Source of the DNA: UBA5239 sp040391785
GTDB lineage: Bacteria; Verrucomicrobiota; Lentisphaeria; Victivallales; Victivallaceae
Length of the DNA stretch: 64,000 nucleotides
Direction of reading: 5' to 3'
NCBI GenBank assembly: GCA_040391785.1
Contig: JBEBXH010000028.1
Span: 1-64,000 of the forward strand
Shown here: one piece after another, positions 49,903 to 58,076 of the stretch
How positions within the stretch are numbered: position 1 is the stretch's first letter
Layout: each line of letters begins with the position of its first letter
Notes under the pieces: model-generated
The model's database searches: none
What the model saw: only the letters and a program-made list of their open reading frames with translations
Told to the model about the DNA's origin: nothing
Translations under genes and position numbers: made by a program

Positions 49903-51947
49903 CAGTCCTTGTACAGAATGTCCGAGCAGATGTCGCTGCCCTGGAAACGGTATTTGCCATTGCCGAGGTCGGTCGTTTTGCCGGTGGCGGAGCGGAATCC
50001 GGCGGGCAGGGCGATTTCGGCGTCCGCCTTGCCGGGGCCGATGCCGCAGATCACGGCGCGCTGGGCGCCGTTGCCATCGTCGAACAGCGCGCCGTAGACT
50101 TCGCCCGCGGCGGTTTTCAGCTCCAATGGCTTGGCCGGGATGTCGGACAGGATGAAGTTTTCCAGTGAGCGAAGCGTCTGCGCCACGCGGCAGACCTGCG
50201 GCCAGCGCTCCTTGAACTGTTTCGGGTCGGGGCCCTGCAGCAGGTCGAAATAGGAGTACATGATGAACCCCTTCGACCCGAACACCGCTTCGAGCAGGCT
50301 CATTGACAGCATTTCTTCTTCGGTGGGGTAGCGGAAATCCTTCAGGTAAACGTCGAGGTTCTTGACTGCGGTCGGGCGGTAATTGCCGACATTGAAGATC
50401 TGCGGCACGGTCCACAACGGCATACCACCCTGCGAGTTGCGCAGGATCCGCTGCGACGTTTTCATAAAGCGCAGGACCTCGGACATGTCTTTGACGGAGG
50501 CGCGGCCGATCGGGTATGGGTCGATGCCGAGAATGTCGTAGCCGGACGCATAATAAGCCAGGTTTTCCTCCTGAAACAGTACCGATACCGTCGGGTGCCC
50601 GGGGTCGAGTTTACTGACCAGCCGGCGGCGCTCGAGCAGCTCCTTGACGCGGTTGGTGTGGAGCTCGTCGCAGATGTACCAGGCGAGGAGGGACGGATGA
50701 TTTTTCCAGCGGTTGACGATATAGCTGACGACATTGTCCGCGCCTTCGTTGCCGTACCATTTCAGCCATTTCGGATTGTAGGGCTCGAACGGATAAACCT
50801 GACAGAAGGAGAAGACTATTTTCAGGTTGTTTTCGGCCAGGCAGTCGAGCGTGGCGTCGATGGCTTCCAGCCCGGATTTGCCCGGGAATTTCAGCTCCAG
50901 GCTGTTATAGGAGAGCACGCAGTTGAAGCCGCCGTCGGCAATGGTTTTGATTTCGGCGGGGCTCATCTGGCCGGTGTAGAGGCCGACCGGCATGAACGGT
51001 TTGCCGTCGACGATGGTGCGGCCGAGGGCATCGACGGTGACGGCGGCCGGAACGGCTCCGGCGGTGATCGTCAGCGGGATGGTTTTTTCGGACAGGATGT
51101 ATTTGTTGGCGGTGTCGAGCAGTGTCAGTTTCAGCTCGGCGGGGCCGGGCTGCAGATTCTGCGGTTTGGCGATGATCCGGTTGTTTTTGACCGGCACGAT
51201 TGCGCGGAAAAGCGGGGTGGCAGAACTTTTGATTTCAACTTGCGCCTGCAGGATCGGCTCCTGCTTTTTCTCGTAATCGAAAACGCCCATGATGAACGAG
51301 GCGAATTCAAGTGTCCCGGTGTCGGCAGGAATCGTTTCCTGGACCGGCATGATCAGCCCCGGGTACCAGCTGCCGCCGCTCTCCTCGTACAGAAATGCTT
51401 CATCGTAATAAGCCGTGCCTGTGCTGCCGGGGCGCAGATAGAGCGCGATGGAATAACGGTAATCCGCGTTGGCCGTGAAGGTCTGTTCGAGCAGTGTCCA
51501 GTCGTTATCGCCTTTCAGGTTTTTCAGGTAGTAGCCGCTGACGTATTTGCCGGTCTGGCGGTTGATCCATTCGAGGCAGAAACTGGCGCCTTCGCCCTGC
51601 ACGCCGCTGGTTTTCACCCACATGCCGAAACGGTACTTGACGCCGGGTTTCAGGTTGCTGAGCGCTACGCCCGGCAGGATGTATGATTTGGCGTCGGTGC
51701 GGTGGTAAACCAATGCCTGCGTGTAACTTCTGCCGACGCCTTTTTCGACGGTGATGCCGTCCTTGCCGGTGTTGTGCCAGCCCTGCGCCCCTTTTTCAAA
51801 ATCACCGTTGGGGAAGAGGTTGATCCGCTCTTTCGGCTGATTGCTGTCCTGAAGCGTCCGGTAGCCTTCCAGCCCGTTTGCGTACAGCAGCCCGGAAATC
51901 AGGGCCGCCGCCGCACACAATGTATATTTGATAATTCGAAAATCCAT
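49902..51947 (-). CDS. Secreted CBM plus TIM-barrel protein, probable glycosidase (cassette 3)
   Basis: 681 residues. MDFRIIKYTLCAAAALISGLLYA is a signal peptide. Residues about 42-195 form a carbohydrate-binding domain of the CBM4/9 type (NLFPNGDFEKGAQGWHNT, YYDEAFLYEES). A beta-rich stretch (200-300) leads to a clan A-like barrel: GRTIVDGKPFMPVGLYTGQMSPAEI, LLAWYICDELHTNRVKEL with a DE pair at the acid/base position, and ILGIDPYPIG. The WY-x-CDE motif is shared with the cassette 2 enzyme. The family is not one I can name. The gene overlaps its neighbours by one base on both sides. Confidence 0.77.
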   Translation of the reverse strand: MDFRIIKYTLCAAAALISGLLYANGLEGYRTLQDSNQPKERINLFPNGDFEKGAQGWHNTGKDGITVEKGVGRSYTQALVYHRTDAKSYILPGVALSNLKPGVKYRFGMWVKTSGVQGEGASFCLEWINRQTGKYVSGYYLKNLKGDNDWTLLEQTFTANADYRYSIALYLRPGSTGTAYYDEAFLYEESGGSWYPGLIMPVQETIPADTGTLEFASFIMGVFDYEKKQEPILQAQVEIKSSATPLFRAIVPVKNNRIIAKPQNLQPGPAELKLTLLDTANKYILSEKTIPLTITAGAVPAAVTVDALGRTIVDGKPFMPVGLYTGQMSPAEIKTIADGGFNCVLSYNSLELKFPGKSGLEAIDATLDCLAENNLKIVFSFCQVYPFEPYNPKWLKWYGNEGADNVVSYIVNRWKNHPSLLAWYICDELHTNRVKELLERRRLVSKLDPGHPTVSVLFQEENLAYYASGYDILGIDPYPIGRASVKDMSEVLRFMKTSQRILRNSQGGMPLWTVPQIFNVGNYRPTAVKNLDVYLKDFRYPTEEEMLSMSLLEAVFGSKGFIMYSYFDLLQGPDPKQFKERWPQVCRVAQTLRSLENFILSDIPAKPLELKTAAGEVYGALFDDGNGAQRAVICGIGPGKADAEIALPAGFRSATGKTTDLGNGKYRFQGSDICSDILYKD

Positions 51948-52714
51948 CAGAATCCGACCTTTGTTCCGGCCTCGGTCCAGTACACATACGGACGGCCCGC
52001 TTTGAGGTCCAGCCCTTTCTGCGCCATGGTCGGACCGTTGTTCGATTCCACATGCATATCGGCATATATGCCGTTGACGTTGCCGTTATGGCGCGCATGC
52101 ATGCCGGCTGAGGTGACGACCGAGGAACTGTGCGAGTGGAACCAGTAGTTCTGCACGGCGTTGGCGTTGCGGGTGTCGGCGGTAATCAGTTGTCCGCTCG
52201 GATTGAGCAGATGATTCAACACAAAGTTGCACGCGGTCGTGTCGTTGCAGCTTGTGTTACCGCCATTGTAGCTGTCTTTGTACCAGAGGAAAGCGTTCCA
52301 GCCGTAGCTACCGGGCTCGCCGGTCATGACCGTTTCATTGGTGTACGTGGGCGGATAGCTCGGGCACAGGAAGATCTTGAACGCGCCCGAGGCAAAATAA
52401 TCGTTTTCCACCGTGCTGCCGGGGTTGCCGGTATAGCCGAGCCGGAACAGCAGATTGTACCAGAAGGAGTTGGCGCCATTATAGGTATGCTTGGCGGCAA
52501 AGGAAATGTCCTGATTGTCGTTGAGGTACATGGCGGTCATGGTGCCGATCTGCTTCAGATTGCCGATGCATTTGGAGCTTTGCGCTCTGGCGCGGGCCTT
52601 GTTCAGCGCGGGCAGCAGCATGGCGGCGAGTATCGCGATGATCGCGATAACGACAAGCAGCTCGATGAGCGTAAAACGTGATCTCATTTTAAGCGCGGGT
52701 GACGGATTGTTCAT
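51947..52714 (-). CDS. Pilin-like protein with H-X9-D domain (cassette 3)
   Basis: 255 residues with GGAG before the ATG. The prepilin segment is KMRSRFTLIELLVVIAII, with Phe +1, Glu +5 and Arg at -1 in place of Gly. The helix ends AAMLLPALNKARARAQ. The globular part includes CIGNLKQIGTMTAMYLNDNQD, and the C-terminal motif is HNGNVNGIYADMHVES, where DG is changed to DM. It overlaps the secreted enzyme stop by one base and follows the regulator gene, in the same order as cassettes 1 and 2. Confidence 0.88.
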   Translation of the reverse strand: MNNPSPALKMRSRFTLIELLVVIAIIAILAAMLLPALNKARARAQSSKCIGNLKQIGTMTAMYLNDNQDISFAAKHTYNGANSFWYNLLFRLGYTGNPGSTVENDYFASGAFKIFLCPSYPPTYTNETVMTGEPGSYGWNAFLWYKDSYNGGNTSCNDTTACNFVLNHLLNPSGQLITADTRNANAVQNYWFHSHSSSVVTSAGMHARHNGNVNGIYADMHVESNNGPTMAQKGLDLKAGRPYVYWTEAGTKVGF

Positions 52715-52751
52715 TTTTTTCTCCTGAAATTATCGTTGTTCATGGTATCGT

Positions 52752-53837
52752 TTATGGCAATGGCGCTGCGGTTGTTTCACCTTGAAGCAGCCGCAGCCTT
52801 GTATAATTGATTTCTTCGACCGCTTTCCCGGCGGCCATCCGTTCCAGAATGTCCCATGTTTTGCTCACGGCCAGGCGGCGTGACGTGAGCACCGTGGTCG
52901 GGCGCGGGGTAATGCGCCAGGTCATTTCCAGTCCGTCCGTCCCCATCACCGAAATATCCCGGCCGATCCGCAGTCCGCGTGATTCGAGGAAACGGTACAC
53001 GAAACTCAGCAGCCAGTCGTTGCAGATCAGTGCGGTCGGGGCCTCCGCCGAATTGATGATTTTGTCGAGCGTCCGGTTCACCGAACTCTCCTGGAAGCCG
53101 CCGTTGCCGACCCAGTTGGGCTGGACCCGGCAGCCGTTCTCCGCCATCACCCGGTAGTACTCCAGCTTGCGAAACTGCGCGGAATAATCGTTCACTTCGC
53201 CCTCGACGCTCTCCATGTAGGCAATTTTGCGGTGCCCCTGGGCGAACAAATATTCAAGCTGCATCTGCATCATATCCGGGGAGTCGACGATCCGGACGCC
53301 GCGCGTCATCGGGAAAATCGGGAAAAGGGTAATCGTAGGCCGGCCGGATGCCGCGAATACTTCGTGAATCCCTGCCATGTGCGGACTGAGCAGGATATAC
53401 GCATAAACATTCCGGTCTTTGGCCAGATTCTCATAAGCCTGTATACTTTCATTGAACTTCACGCGGTGGAGCTTGGCGCTGATGTTGCGGCGGCTGGCGT
53501 TCAGATAGAGCAGCTCTACGATCCGGGACATGAAACCATTGTTGATCCCCAGATAGTTGATTTCGCCGCAGCCGATGATCTTCACTTCGCGCCGTTCCGG
53601 CTCCGCCAGCATCGAACGGAAAATTCCGCTGCGCGGATTAACCTCCAGCAAGTTCTGATCCTTATAATAATCAATGGCCTGCTCGATCATCCGCCGCGAC
53701 AACCCGCTGCGGTCGATCAGATTCCGGATCGGGGCCAGGCGTTCCCCGTCACCCAGGCCGTTAAGTTCCTTTTCGATGAACTTCTTCGCCTGCTGACGTT
53801 TTACTTGAAGAGTTGTCCGTTCTGCTATTCTGTCCAT
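52752..53837 (-). CDS. GntR/LacI-type regulator of cassette 3
   Basis: 361 residues from ATG 53837. The frame stays open 42 codons upstream, but that stretch covers the promoter. The N-terminal about 75 residues are a winged helix of GntR type (LAPIRNLIDRSGLSRRMIEQAIDYYKDQNLLEVNPRSGIF). The rest is a LacI-like sugar-binding domain (YLFAQGHRKIAYMESVEGEVNDYSAQFRKLEYYRVM, PTALICNDWLLSFVYRFLESRG, ISVMGTDGLEMTW). It is separated from the pseudopilin by 37 bases. Probably the sugar-responsive repressor of this cassette. Confidence 0.87.
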   Translation of the reverse strand: MDRIAERTTLQVKRQQAKKFIEKELNGLGDGERLAPIRNLIDRSGLSRRMIEQAIDYYKDQNLLEVNPRSGIFRSMLAEPERREVKIIGCGEINYLGINNGFMSRIVELLYLNASRRNISAKLHRVKFNESIQAYENLAKDRNVYAYILLSPHMAGIHEVFAASGRPTITLFPIFPMTRGVRIVDSPDMMQMQLEYLFAQGHRKIAYMESVEGEVNDYSAQFRKLEYYRVMAENGCRVQPNWVGNGGFQESSVNRTLDKIINSAEAPTALICNDWLLSFVYRFLESRGLRIGRDISVMGTDGLEMTWRITPRPTTVLTSRRLAVSKTWDILERMAAGKAVEEINYTRLRLLQGETTAAPLP

Positions 53838-53870
53838 GATGATCCATGATTGTGTAACTTCTGTGTCTAT

Positions 53871-53899
53871 ATTATACCATGGAGTTTCATCTTTGTCAA
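53871..53899 (-). promoter_or_regulatory. Consensus sigma-70 promoter of cassette 3
   Basis: On the minus strand TTGACA (53899-53894), exactly 17 bases, then TATAAT (53876-53871). Like the cassette 1 promoter it is a perfect consensus, and both share GCTATTGACAAA around the -35. The start near 53864 leaves about 27 bases before the ATG at 53837. Confidence 0.8.
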
Positions 53900-53955
53900 T
53901 AGCAAAATACCTATTGTATGCTGAAAATAAGAAAAATAAATGCCGGTTTGCGAAA

Positions 53956-53981
53956 AGTGGCACACGCTAATTTGTGTCACT
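53956..53981. terminator. Inverted repeat, probable bidirectional terminator after the Ter operon
   Basis: AGTGGCACA (53956-53964) and TGTGTCACT (53973-53981) pair at 8 of 9 positions around an 8-base loop. TTTTT follows on the plus strand, and on the minus strand the stem is followed by TTTTCG. It lies about 80 bases beyond the last gene of the Ter island (stop at 54060) and upstream of the cassette 3 promoter. An operator function for the regulator is also possible. Confidence 0.5.
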
Positions 53982-54059
53982 TTTTGCGGGATGTTTGGGA
54001 AATAGGACTTATAGGAAGGGGGCATTGAAAAATCACTCTTGGCGGTGATGAGTTGCCGA

Positions 54060-54725
54060 TCACTGATTTTCCTCATCTTTCTTTTTCAGGAAAGTCTCAA
54101 CGCCGATAATCACCGCGGCGATGCCGATGATCATGCCGCCCCAGCCGGTGGCCATGAACCCCAGCACGCCGCCGCCCAGCGCCGCCAGGACATAAATCAC
54201 GTCAAGCGGGTCGATATCTTGCGGTGTGCGCGGCAGAAATGGCTTGCGTTTCGGCAGTGCGGTGGTTTTCGGCCGGGGGGCCGGAGGCGCAACCAGGGCG
54301 TGGCCGGTACCGTTGCAGATATAGCAGATTTTCAGGTCGGTGAGCTTGCCTTTGCCGGAGCATTTCCAGCATGGCGGGTGCGGCTGCGCTTTGACCGGTT
54401 TTTTCTTCGGTTTCAGGTTCGAGAGCTGCGGCGGCGGAGGCTGGCGCCAGCTGATTTCCGGGGGCTTGGACGGCTCAACCGGTACCGGTTTCGGCTCGAT
54501 TGTCACCTCGACTGTTGCCGCTTTCGGCTCGGGCTGGTAGCGCAGGCAGTAGCGGCAGCGCTTGTCGCCGGTGCCGATTTTCTTCAGGCAGAAAATGCAT
54601 TCCTTGAGCACGATTTCGCGCTCCGTCATCACCGGCGGCACGACGAACGCGGCCGTATCGGACTCCGGCCGGACGTCGCTCAGGTCCAGCTCGATTTCCA
54701 AAGGTATTTCGTTCAGCTTTTCCAT
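54060..54725 (-). CDS. Zinc-ribbon membrane protein at the end of the Ter operon
   Basis: 221 residues. Order: an acidic N-terminus, a zinc ribbon (CIFCLKKIGTGDKRCRYC, about 43-60), a Pro/Lys-rich linker, a DnaJ-like finger pair (CWKCSGKGKLTDLKICYICNGTG, about 119-141), and a C-terminal membrane region (about 175-210). The plan matches 48236 and 59372 with an added linker. The ATG directly follows the TAA of the kinase gene, so the two are co-translated. A scaffold for the signalling proteins upstream is possible. Confidence 0.82.
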   Translation of the reverse strand: MEKLNEIPLEIELDLSDVRPESDTAAFVVPPVMTEREIVLKECIFCLKKIGTGDKRCRYCLRYQPEPKAATVEVTIEPKPVPVEPSKPPEISWRQPPPPQLSNLKPKKKPVKAQPHPPCWKCSGKGKLTDLKICYICNGTGHALVAPPAPRPKTTALPKRKPFLPRTPQDIDPLDVIYVLAALGGGVLGFMATGWGGMIIGIAAVIIGVETFLKKKDEENQ

Positions 54726-56222
54726 TTATATTCCGGCCATTTGCACCAGGACGAGGCGGCCGCCGGTTTCCGGCGAGAGCAGGATGCGGCGGTTTTCCTC
54801 CAGCACCACGAATTTGCCGGGCGGGATGGGCGTTTTGGTGCCGTCGGCGCCGATTTCGTAGAGCGCGGGCATCTTTTCGTTGACCAGCAGCCATTGGTTC
54901 TGGTGAAAGAGGAAATAAGCCACGCGGCCCTTGTCTTTGTCCTGCAATTTTTCGTTGGGGGTGATATGGCGGTACACGTGCCAGTTGTTCAGCGACTGCC
55001 CGTGGAACACCATCAACTGATAATTCTCCGACACAAACGTGTCGCCGCCGGGGCGGTGCGAGTAAAAATGCAGCACCGGCAGCGTCCCTTGATACGCCGT
55101 GCCGCAGAACGGACACTGTGGTTTGCGGCTGCCGTCGAACACGAACCACTTCTGTTCGCAGCGCGGGTTCGAGCACGGCTGCAGGCGGTCGGTGGTTTTG
55201 AGGATGGCGTTTTCCCACTCGTCGGCGATCGGGCGGCGCATGGGGTTGGCGAGACCGTCGATGAAGGCGCGCTCGAAGAGCTTGGCGATGAACGGGCCGC
55301 AGATATTCGCGGCACTGAATTTGACCAGGTCGACCCACGGCAGATAACGGGAGAGATCCTTGCCGTATTCGCGCTTCATGTTGCGGTTTGCGGCGTTGGT
55401 CGGGTGCTCGATGTACAGCGGAGAACTGCCCATCAGCATCATTTCCTCCTCCTCGGTCTCCACGTCGGGGCCGAAAAAGCGCCCGCCGCGCAGCGGGTGA
55501 CGGTGCAGCAGATACATGTAAATCAGCACCGCCAGCGCGTGTTTGTCGGTGGCCTGCGAGGGCAGGACGGGGTTCGGCGAGTCCTGCGAGCAGAGCACTT
55601 CGGGGGCGATGAAGTCCGGGGTGCCGAGCACGTCTGGCGGGAATTTGCCGGGCACGACCAGGCCGTCGATGTCGATGATGCAGGCATTGCCGCCGGCGGG
55701 ATCGATGAGCACGTTTTTGTACGAGAGGTCGGAGTGGGCGAGGCCGGCGGCGTGCATGCGGCGCACCGCCCGGGCGATTTTCAAACTGATCTGCAGATAG
55801 CTGAGAAATGTGCCGCGCTCGACCGGATCGAGGTTGCGCAGCAGTTTGGCGGAGGCGAACCACTTGCCTTCCTTTTCCCGCCCGCGCAGATTGCGGTCGT
55901 GCTGGAAATAGAACTTCTTGTTGTAGGCGGGGACTACGATGCCGGTAGTGCCCTCGTACTCGACCATTTTCTGCGGCCAGCAAAAGAGATCGTTCCAGTA
56001 GCTGCCGCCGACCTGGTCGAAAATGTCGCGGCGGTATTTGTCGGTAATGCTGCTCAAACGCGACTTGGAGCGCGCATCCTGTTTGTCCTTGAAAAACGCC
56101 ACTACATAGGATTTGTCCGGGGCGAAATAGACGTATTTCATGGCGCCGCTGGGCGGGTCGGACTTGACCACGAATTCGACATCGGAACCGTCGGCGGCTT
56201 TGATTCGGACTGTTTTGCTCAT
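54726..56222 (-). CDS. Ser/Thr protein kinase-like protein of a TerY-P type module
   Basis: 498 residues from ATG 56222, with GGAG 9 bases upstream. The kinase core has a catalytic loop HSDLSYKN (163-170), a metal motif DIDG in place of DFG (184-187) and GTPDFIAPE (200-208). After the kinase a zinc ribbon (CSNPRCEQKWFVFDGSRKPQCPFCG) and a beta-rich C-terminal domain that may be FHA-like follow. Kinases of this type occur with PP2C and TerY vWA proteins in the 'TerY-P triad' described for Ter stress systems. All three kinds of partner are encoded here in a row, so phosphorylation and dephosphorylation of a shared target is likely. Confidence 0.88.
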   Translation of the reverse strand: MSKTVRIKAADGSDVEFVVKSDPPSGAMKYVYFAPDKSYVVAFFKDKQDARSKSRLSSITDKYRRDIFDQVGGSYWNDLFCWPQKMVEYEGTTGIVVPAYNKKFYFQHDRNLRGREKEGKWFASAKLLRNLDPVERGTFLSYLQISLKIARAVRRMHAAGLAHSDLSYKNVLIDPAGGNACIIDIDGLVVPGKFPPDVLGTPDFIAPEVLCSQDSPNPVLPSQATDKHALAVLIYMYLLHRHPLRGGRFFGPDVETEEEEMMLMGSSPLYIEHPTNAANRNMKREYGKDLSRYLPWVDLVKFSAANICGPFIAKLFERAFIDGLANPMRRPIADEWENAILKTTDRLQPCSNPRCEQKWFVFDGSRKPQCPFCGTAYQGTLPVLHFYSHRPGGDTFVSENYQLMVFHGQSLNNWHVYRHITPNEKLQDKDKGRVAYFLFHQNQWLLVNEKMPALYEIGADGTKTPIPPGKFVVLEENRRILLSPETGGRLVLVQMAGI

Positions 56223-56236
56223 GGTGTGGTGCTCCG

Positions 56237-57409
56237 TCAGTAAGCGATGGTTATGGTGCGGTCGTCGTGGTTGCCGCGGGACCAGAAATCGAGCCAGGCA
56301 CAGAGTTCCTGCGCGGTATTTTCGGACTTCGCCGCGAAGGTCACGGACGAGGCGAGGTCTTCCCACAGCGCCTGCCACAGTTTTTCGTCGTTCAAGCGGA
56401 GGTCGGTCTCGAATTTCGGATCGCTCACGCCGTCGGTCATCGACATCATGAATCTGAAGTCCTTGATCCGCAGTTTGCGCACGCGCTTCTGGGGCGAATT
56501 CTGCCAGACTTCGTTCATGGTCAGGAACCGGGTCTGGCCGACGAATTCGCCGCCGTCCGGCACGGTCAGGAGGTGCAGCTTGTCGTCGGTATCCATCAGC
56601 CCGATGATGCCGTCGCCGACGCCGAAGGAGATAATCAGCCATTCGCCGGCGAATTTCCTCATCACATAACCGAGCAGCGTGGCGCTGAACTGGCGGACCG
56701 GGGTGGCGGCATTTTTCGCCTCGGCGTGGATGTCGGCCATGCCCTGGTAGGCGGCTTTCAGCACGGCGTTCATGATGGCGCTGTCGTCGCTGTCCGGGGT
56801 GTCCGTCAGGTATTTGCTGAGTTCGCTGCAGAACGTCGAACAGGCGATACGCGAGCCCTCGCGGGCGAATTCCGCCGAGCCCGCGCCGTCCGACACCGCC
56901 ACGATGTACCAACCGCTTTCCGGCAGGTATTCGAGGCGGAAATGATCCTCGCGGAACCTGCCGTCGTGGGCGTGGGAGCGGCCGCGCTTGCTGGCGGCTA
57001 CCACTGTTTTCTGCGGACTGGTGATGAGGCCGCAATCATGCTCAGTGACCTGATACGGTGCATCGGGGTCGGGCGGGATGTTTTTCCACAGCGTTTTCGG
57101 GTCGGGGGTGATGAAAATATCCGGCAGGATGCTGTAGAGCGGGTCGTCGCCGCCGAGTTTGTATTCGAGGCTGACGGAGAGCACGCCTTCGCTTTCCGGC
57201 ATGCCGGTTATGATCAGCGAATCTTTCGTCTCGTTCAGCACGGCGGTAATGCCGTTCACACCCACGCAGACGGCGTCGAGCAGCGTCACGCTGCTTTTGA
57301 ACGGCTCCTCCGTGGTCAGCTCTATGATCAGTTCGAAGGGGTCTCCGACCATGCCGCGCGGCATGACGAGCCGGTGCAGGAAGTCATCGAATTCCATTAT
57401 TTCATGCAT
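56237..57409 (-). CDS. PP2C-type protein phosphatase with an N-terminal extension
   Basis: 390 residues from the ATG encoding MHEIMEF near 57409. Residues 1-125 are a beta-rich extension without an assigned family. The PP2C domain follows: VVAASKRGRSHAHDGRFREDHF, the metal motif SDGAGS (173-178), FGVGDGIIGLM, SMTDGVSD and GNHDDRTI. The aspartates of the binuclear metal site are present, so it should be active on phospho-Ser/Thr. It lies between the kinase and terY genes, the expected phosphatase arm of the triad. Confidence 0.9.
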   Translation of the reverse strand: MHEIMEFDDFLHRLVMPRGMVGDPFELIIELTTEEPFKSSVTLLDAVCVGVNGITAVLNETKDSLIITGMPESEGVLSVSLEYKLGGDDPLYSILPDIFITPDPKTLWKNIPPDPDAPYQVTEHDCGLITSPQKTVVAASKRGRSHAHDGRFREDHFRLEYLPESGWYIVAVSDGAGSAEFAREGSRIACSTFCSELSKYLTDTPDSDDSAIMNAVLKAAYQGMADIHAEAKNAATPVRQFSATLLGYVMRKFAGEWLIISFGVGDGIIGLMDTDDKLHLLTVPDGGEFVGQTRFLTMNEVWQNSPQKRVRKLRIKDFRFMMSMTDGVSDPKFETDLRLNDEKLWQALWEDLASSVTFAAKSENTAQELCAWLDFWSRGNHDDRTITIAY

Positions 57410-57422
57410 CTTGATCTCCGGT

Positions 57423-58058
57423 TCAGTTGACGGATGACATTTCATCGGGCGGCGGCGGCAGCGGCAAGTCCTCGGGCGACACATTCTGCGCCGAATTGCG
57501 CACGATCGACTGCGAAACCCATTTGAAGAAATGCATGAACGAGGCCCCGTCCATGGTCGCCAGCGTGTAAACGTGCTCGGTCAGGAGTTTGAGCGGCTCG
57601 GCGCGGGCTTCCGGCCCGGCGGCGCAGGCGACGATGGAGGCGAATTTGTACTGCTTGAGCTTTCCGGCCATTTCCTCGTACAAGGCGACGTCGCTGGGCT
57701 TGCCGTCGGTGAGCACAAAAAGCAGCGGTTTCCAGTCGCCCTTGCGGTCGGGCGTGCCGCGGACGATATCGCGTTCGAGGGTGGCGATCAGCATTTCCAG
57801 CGCCTTGCCGAGCAGCGTGGGGCCGGACTCCGGCGGCGCCAGGTACGGCAGTTGCAGGACTTCGAGCTCGGTCAGCGGCAGCACCTCCTTGACTTCGCGG
57901 TCAAAGGTGATGACGCTGATATGCACCGATTCCAGGGCGAAAGGATCGTGTCGGAGCGACGCGATCATCGCCTGCAGCCCGTTGTTGGCCGCAATGATCG
58001 GTTCGCCCCGCATCGAGCCGGACGTGTCCACCAGCAGATATACCGGTAAGCGTCTCAT
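57423..58058 (-). CDS. terY: TerY-like von Willebrand factor A protein, copy 2
   Basis: 211 residues. Complete MIDAS: DTSGSM at 11-16, a Thr in ESGPTLLGKAL, and VLTDGKPSD. VYLLVDTSGSMRGEPI at the start and KWVSQSIVRNS near the end are typical of TerY. The C-terminus ends in PLPPPPDEM, a proline tract shared with the adjacent copy. The protein should bind a divalent metal and a partner protein. It is 18 bases downstream of the other terY copy. Confidence 0.92.
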   Translation of the reverse strand: MRRLPVYLLVDTSGSMRGEPIIAANNGLQAMIASLRHDPFALESVHISVITFDREVKEVLPLTELEVLQLPYLAPPESGPTLLGKALEMLIATLERDIVRGTPDRKGDWKPLLFVLTDGKPSDVALYEEMAGKLKQYKFASIVACAAGPEARAEPLKLLTEHVYTLATMDGASFMHFFKWVSQSIVRNSAQNVSPEDLPLPPPPDEMSSVN

Positions 58059-58076
58059 GAGCAGTTTTCCGGCGGG

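Noticed and set aside
54039..56243. 734-codon plus-strand ORF opposite the kinase and zinc-ribbon genes
   Set aside because: Composition (Val, Gly, Ala, Arg runs) is that of an antisense shadow in high-GC coding DNA. The minus-strand kinase motifs are unambiguous.
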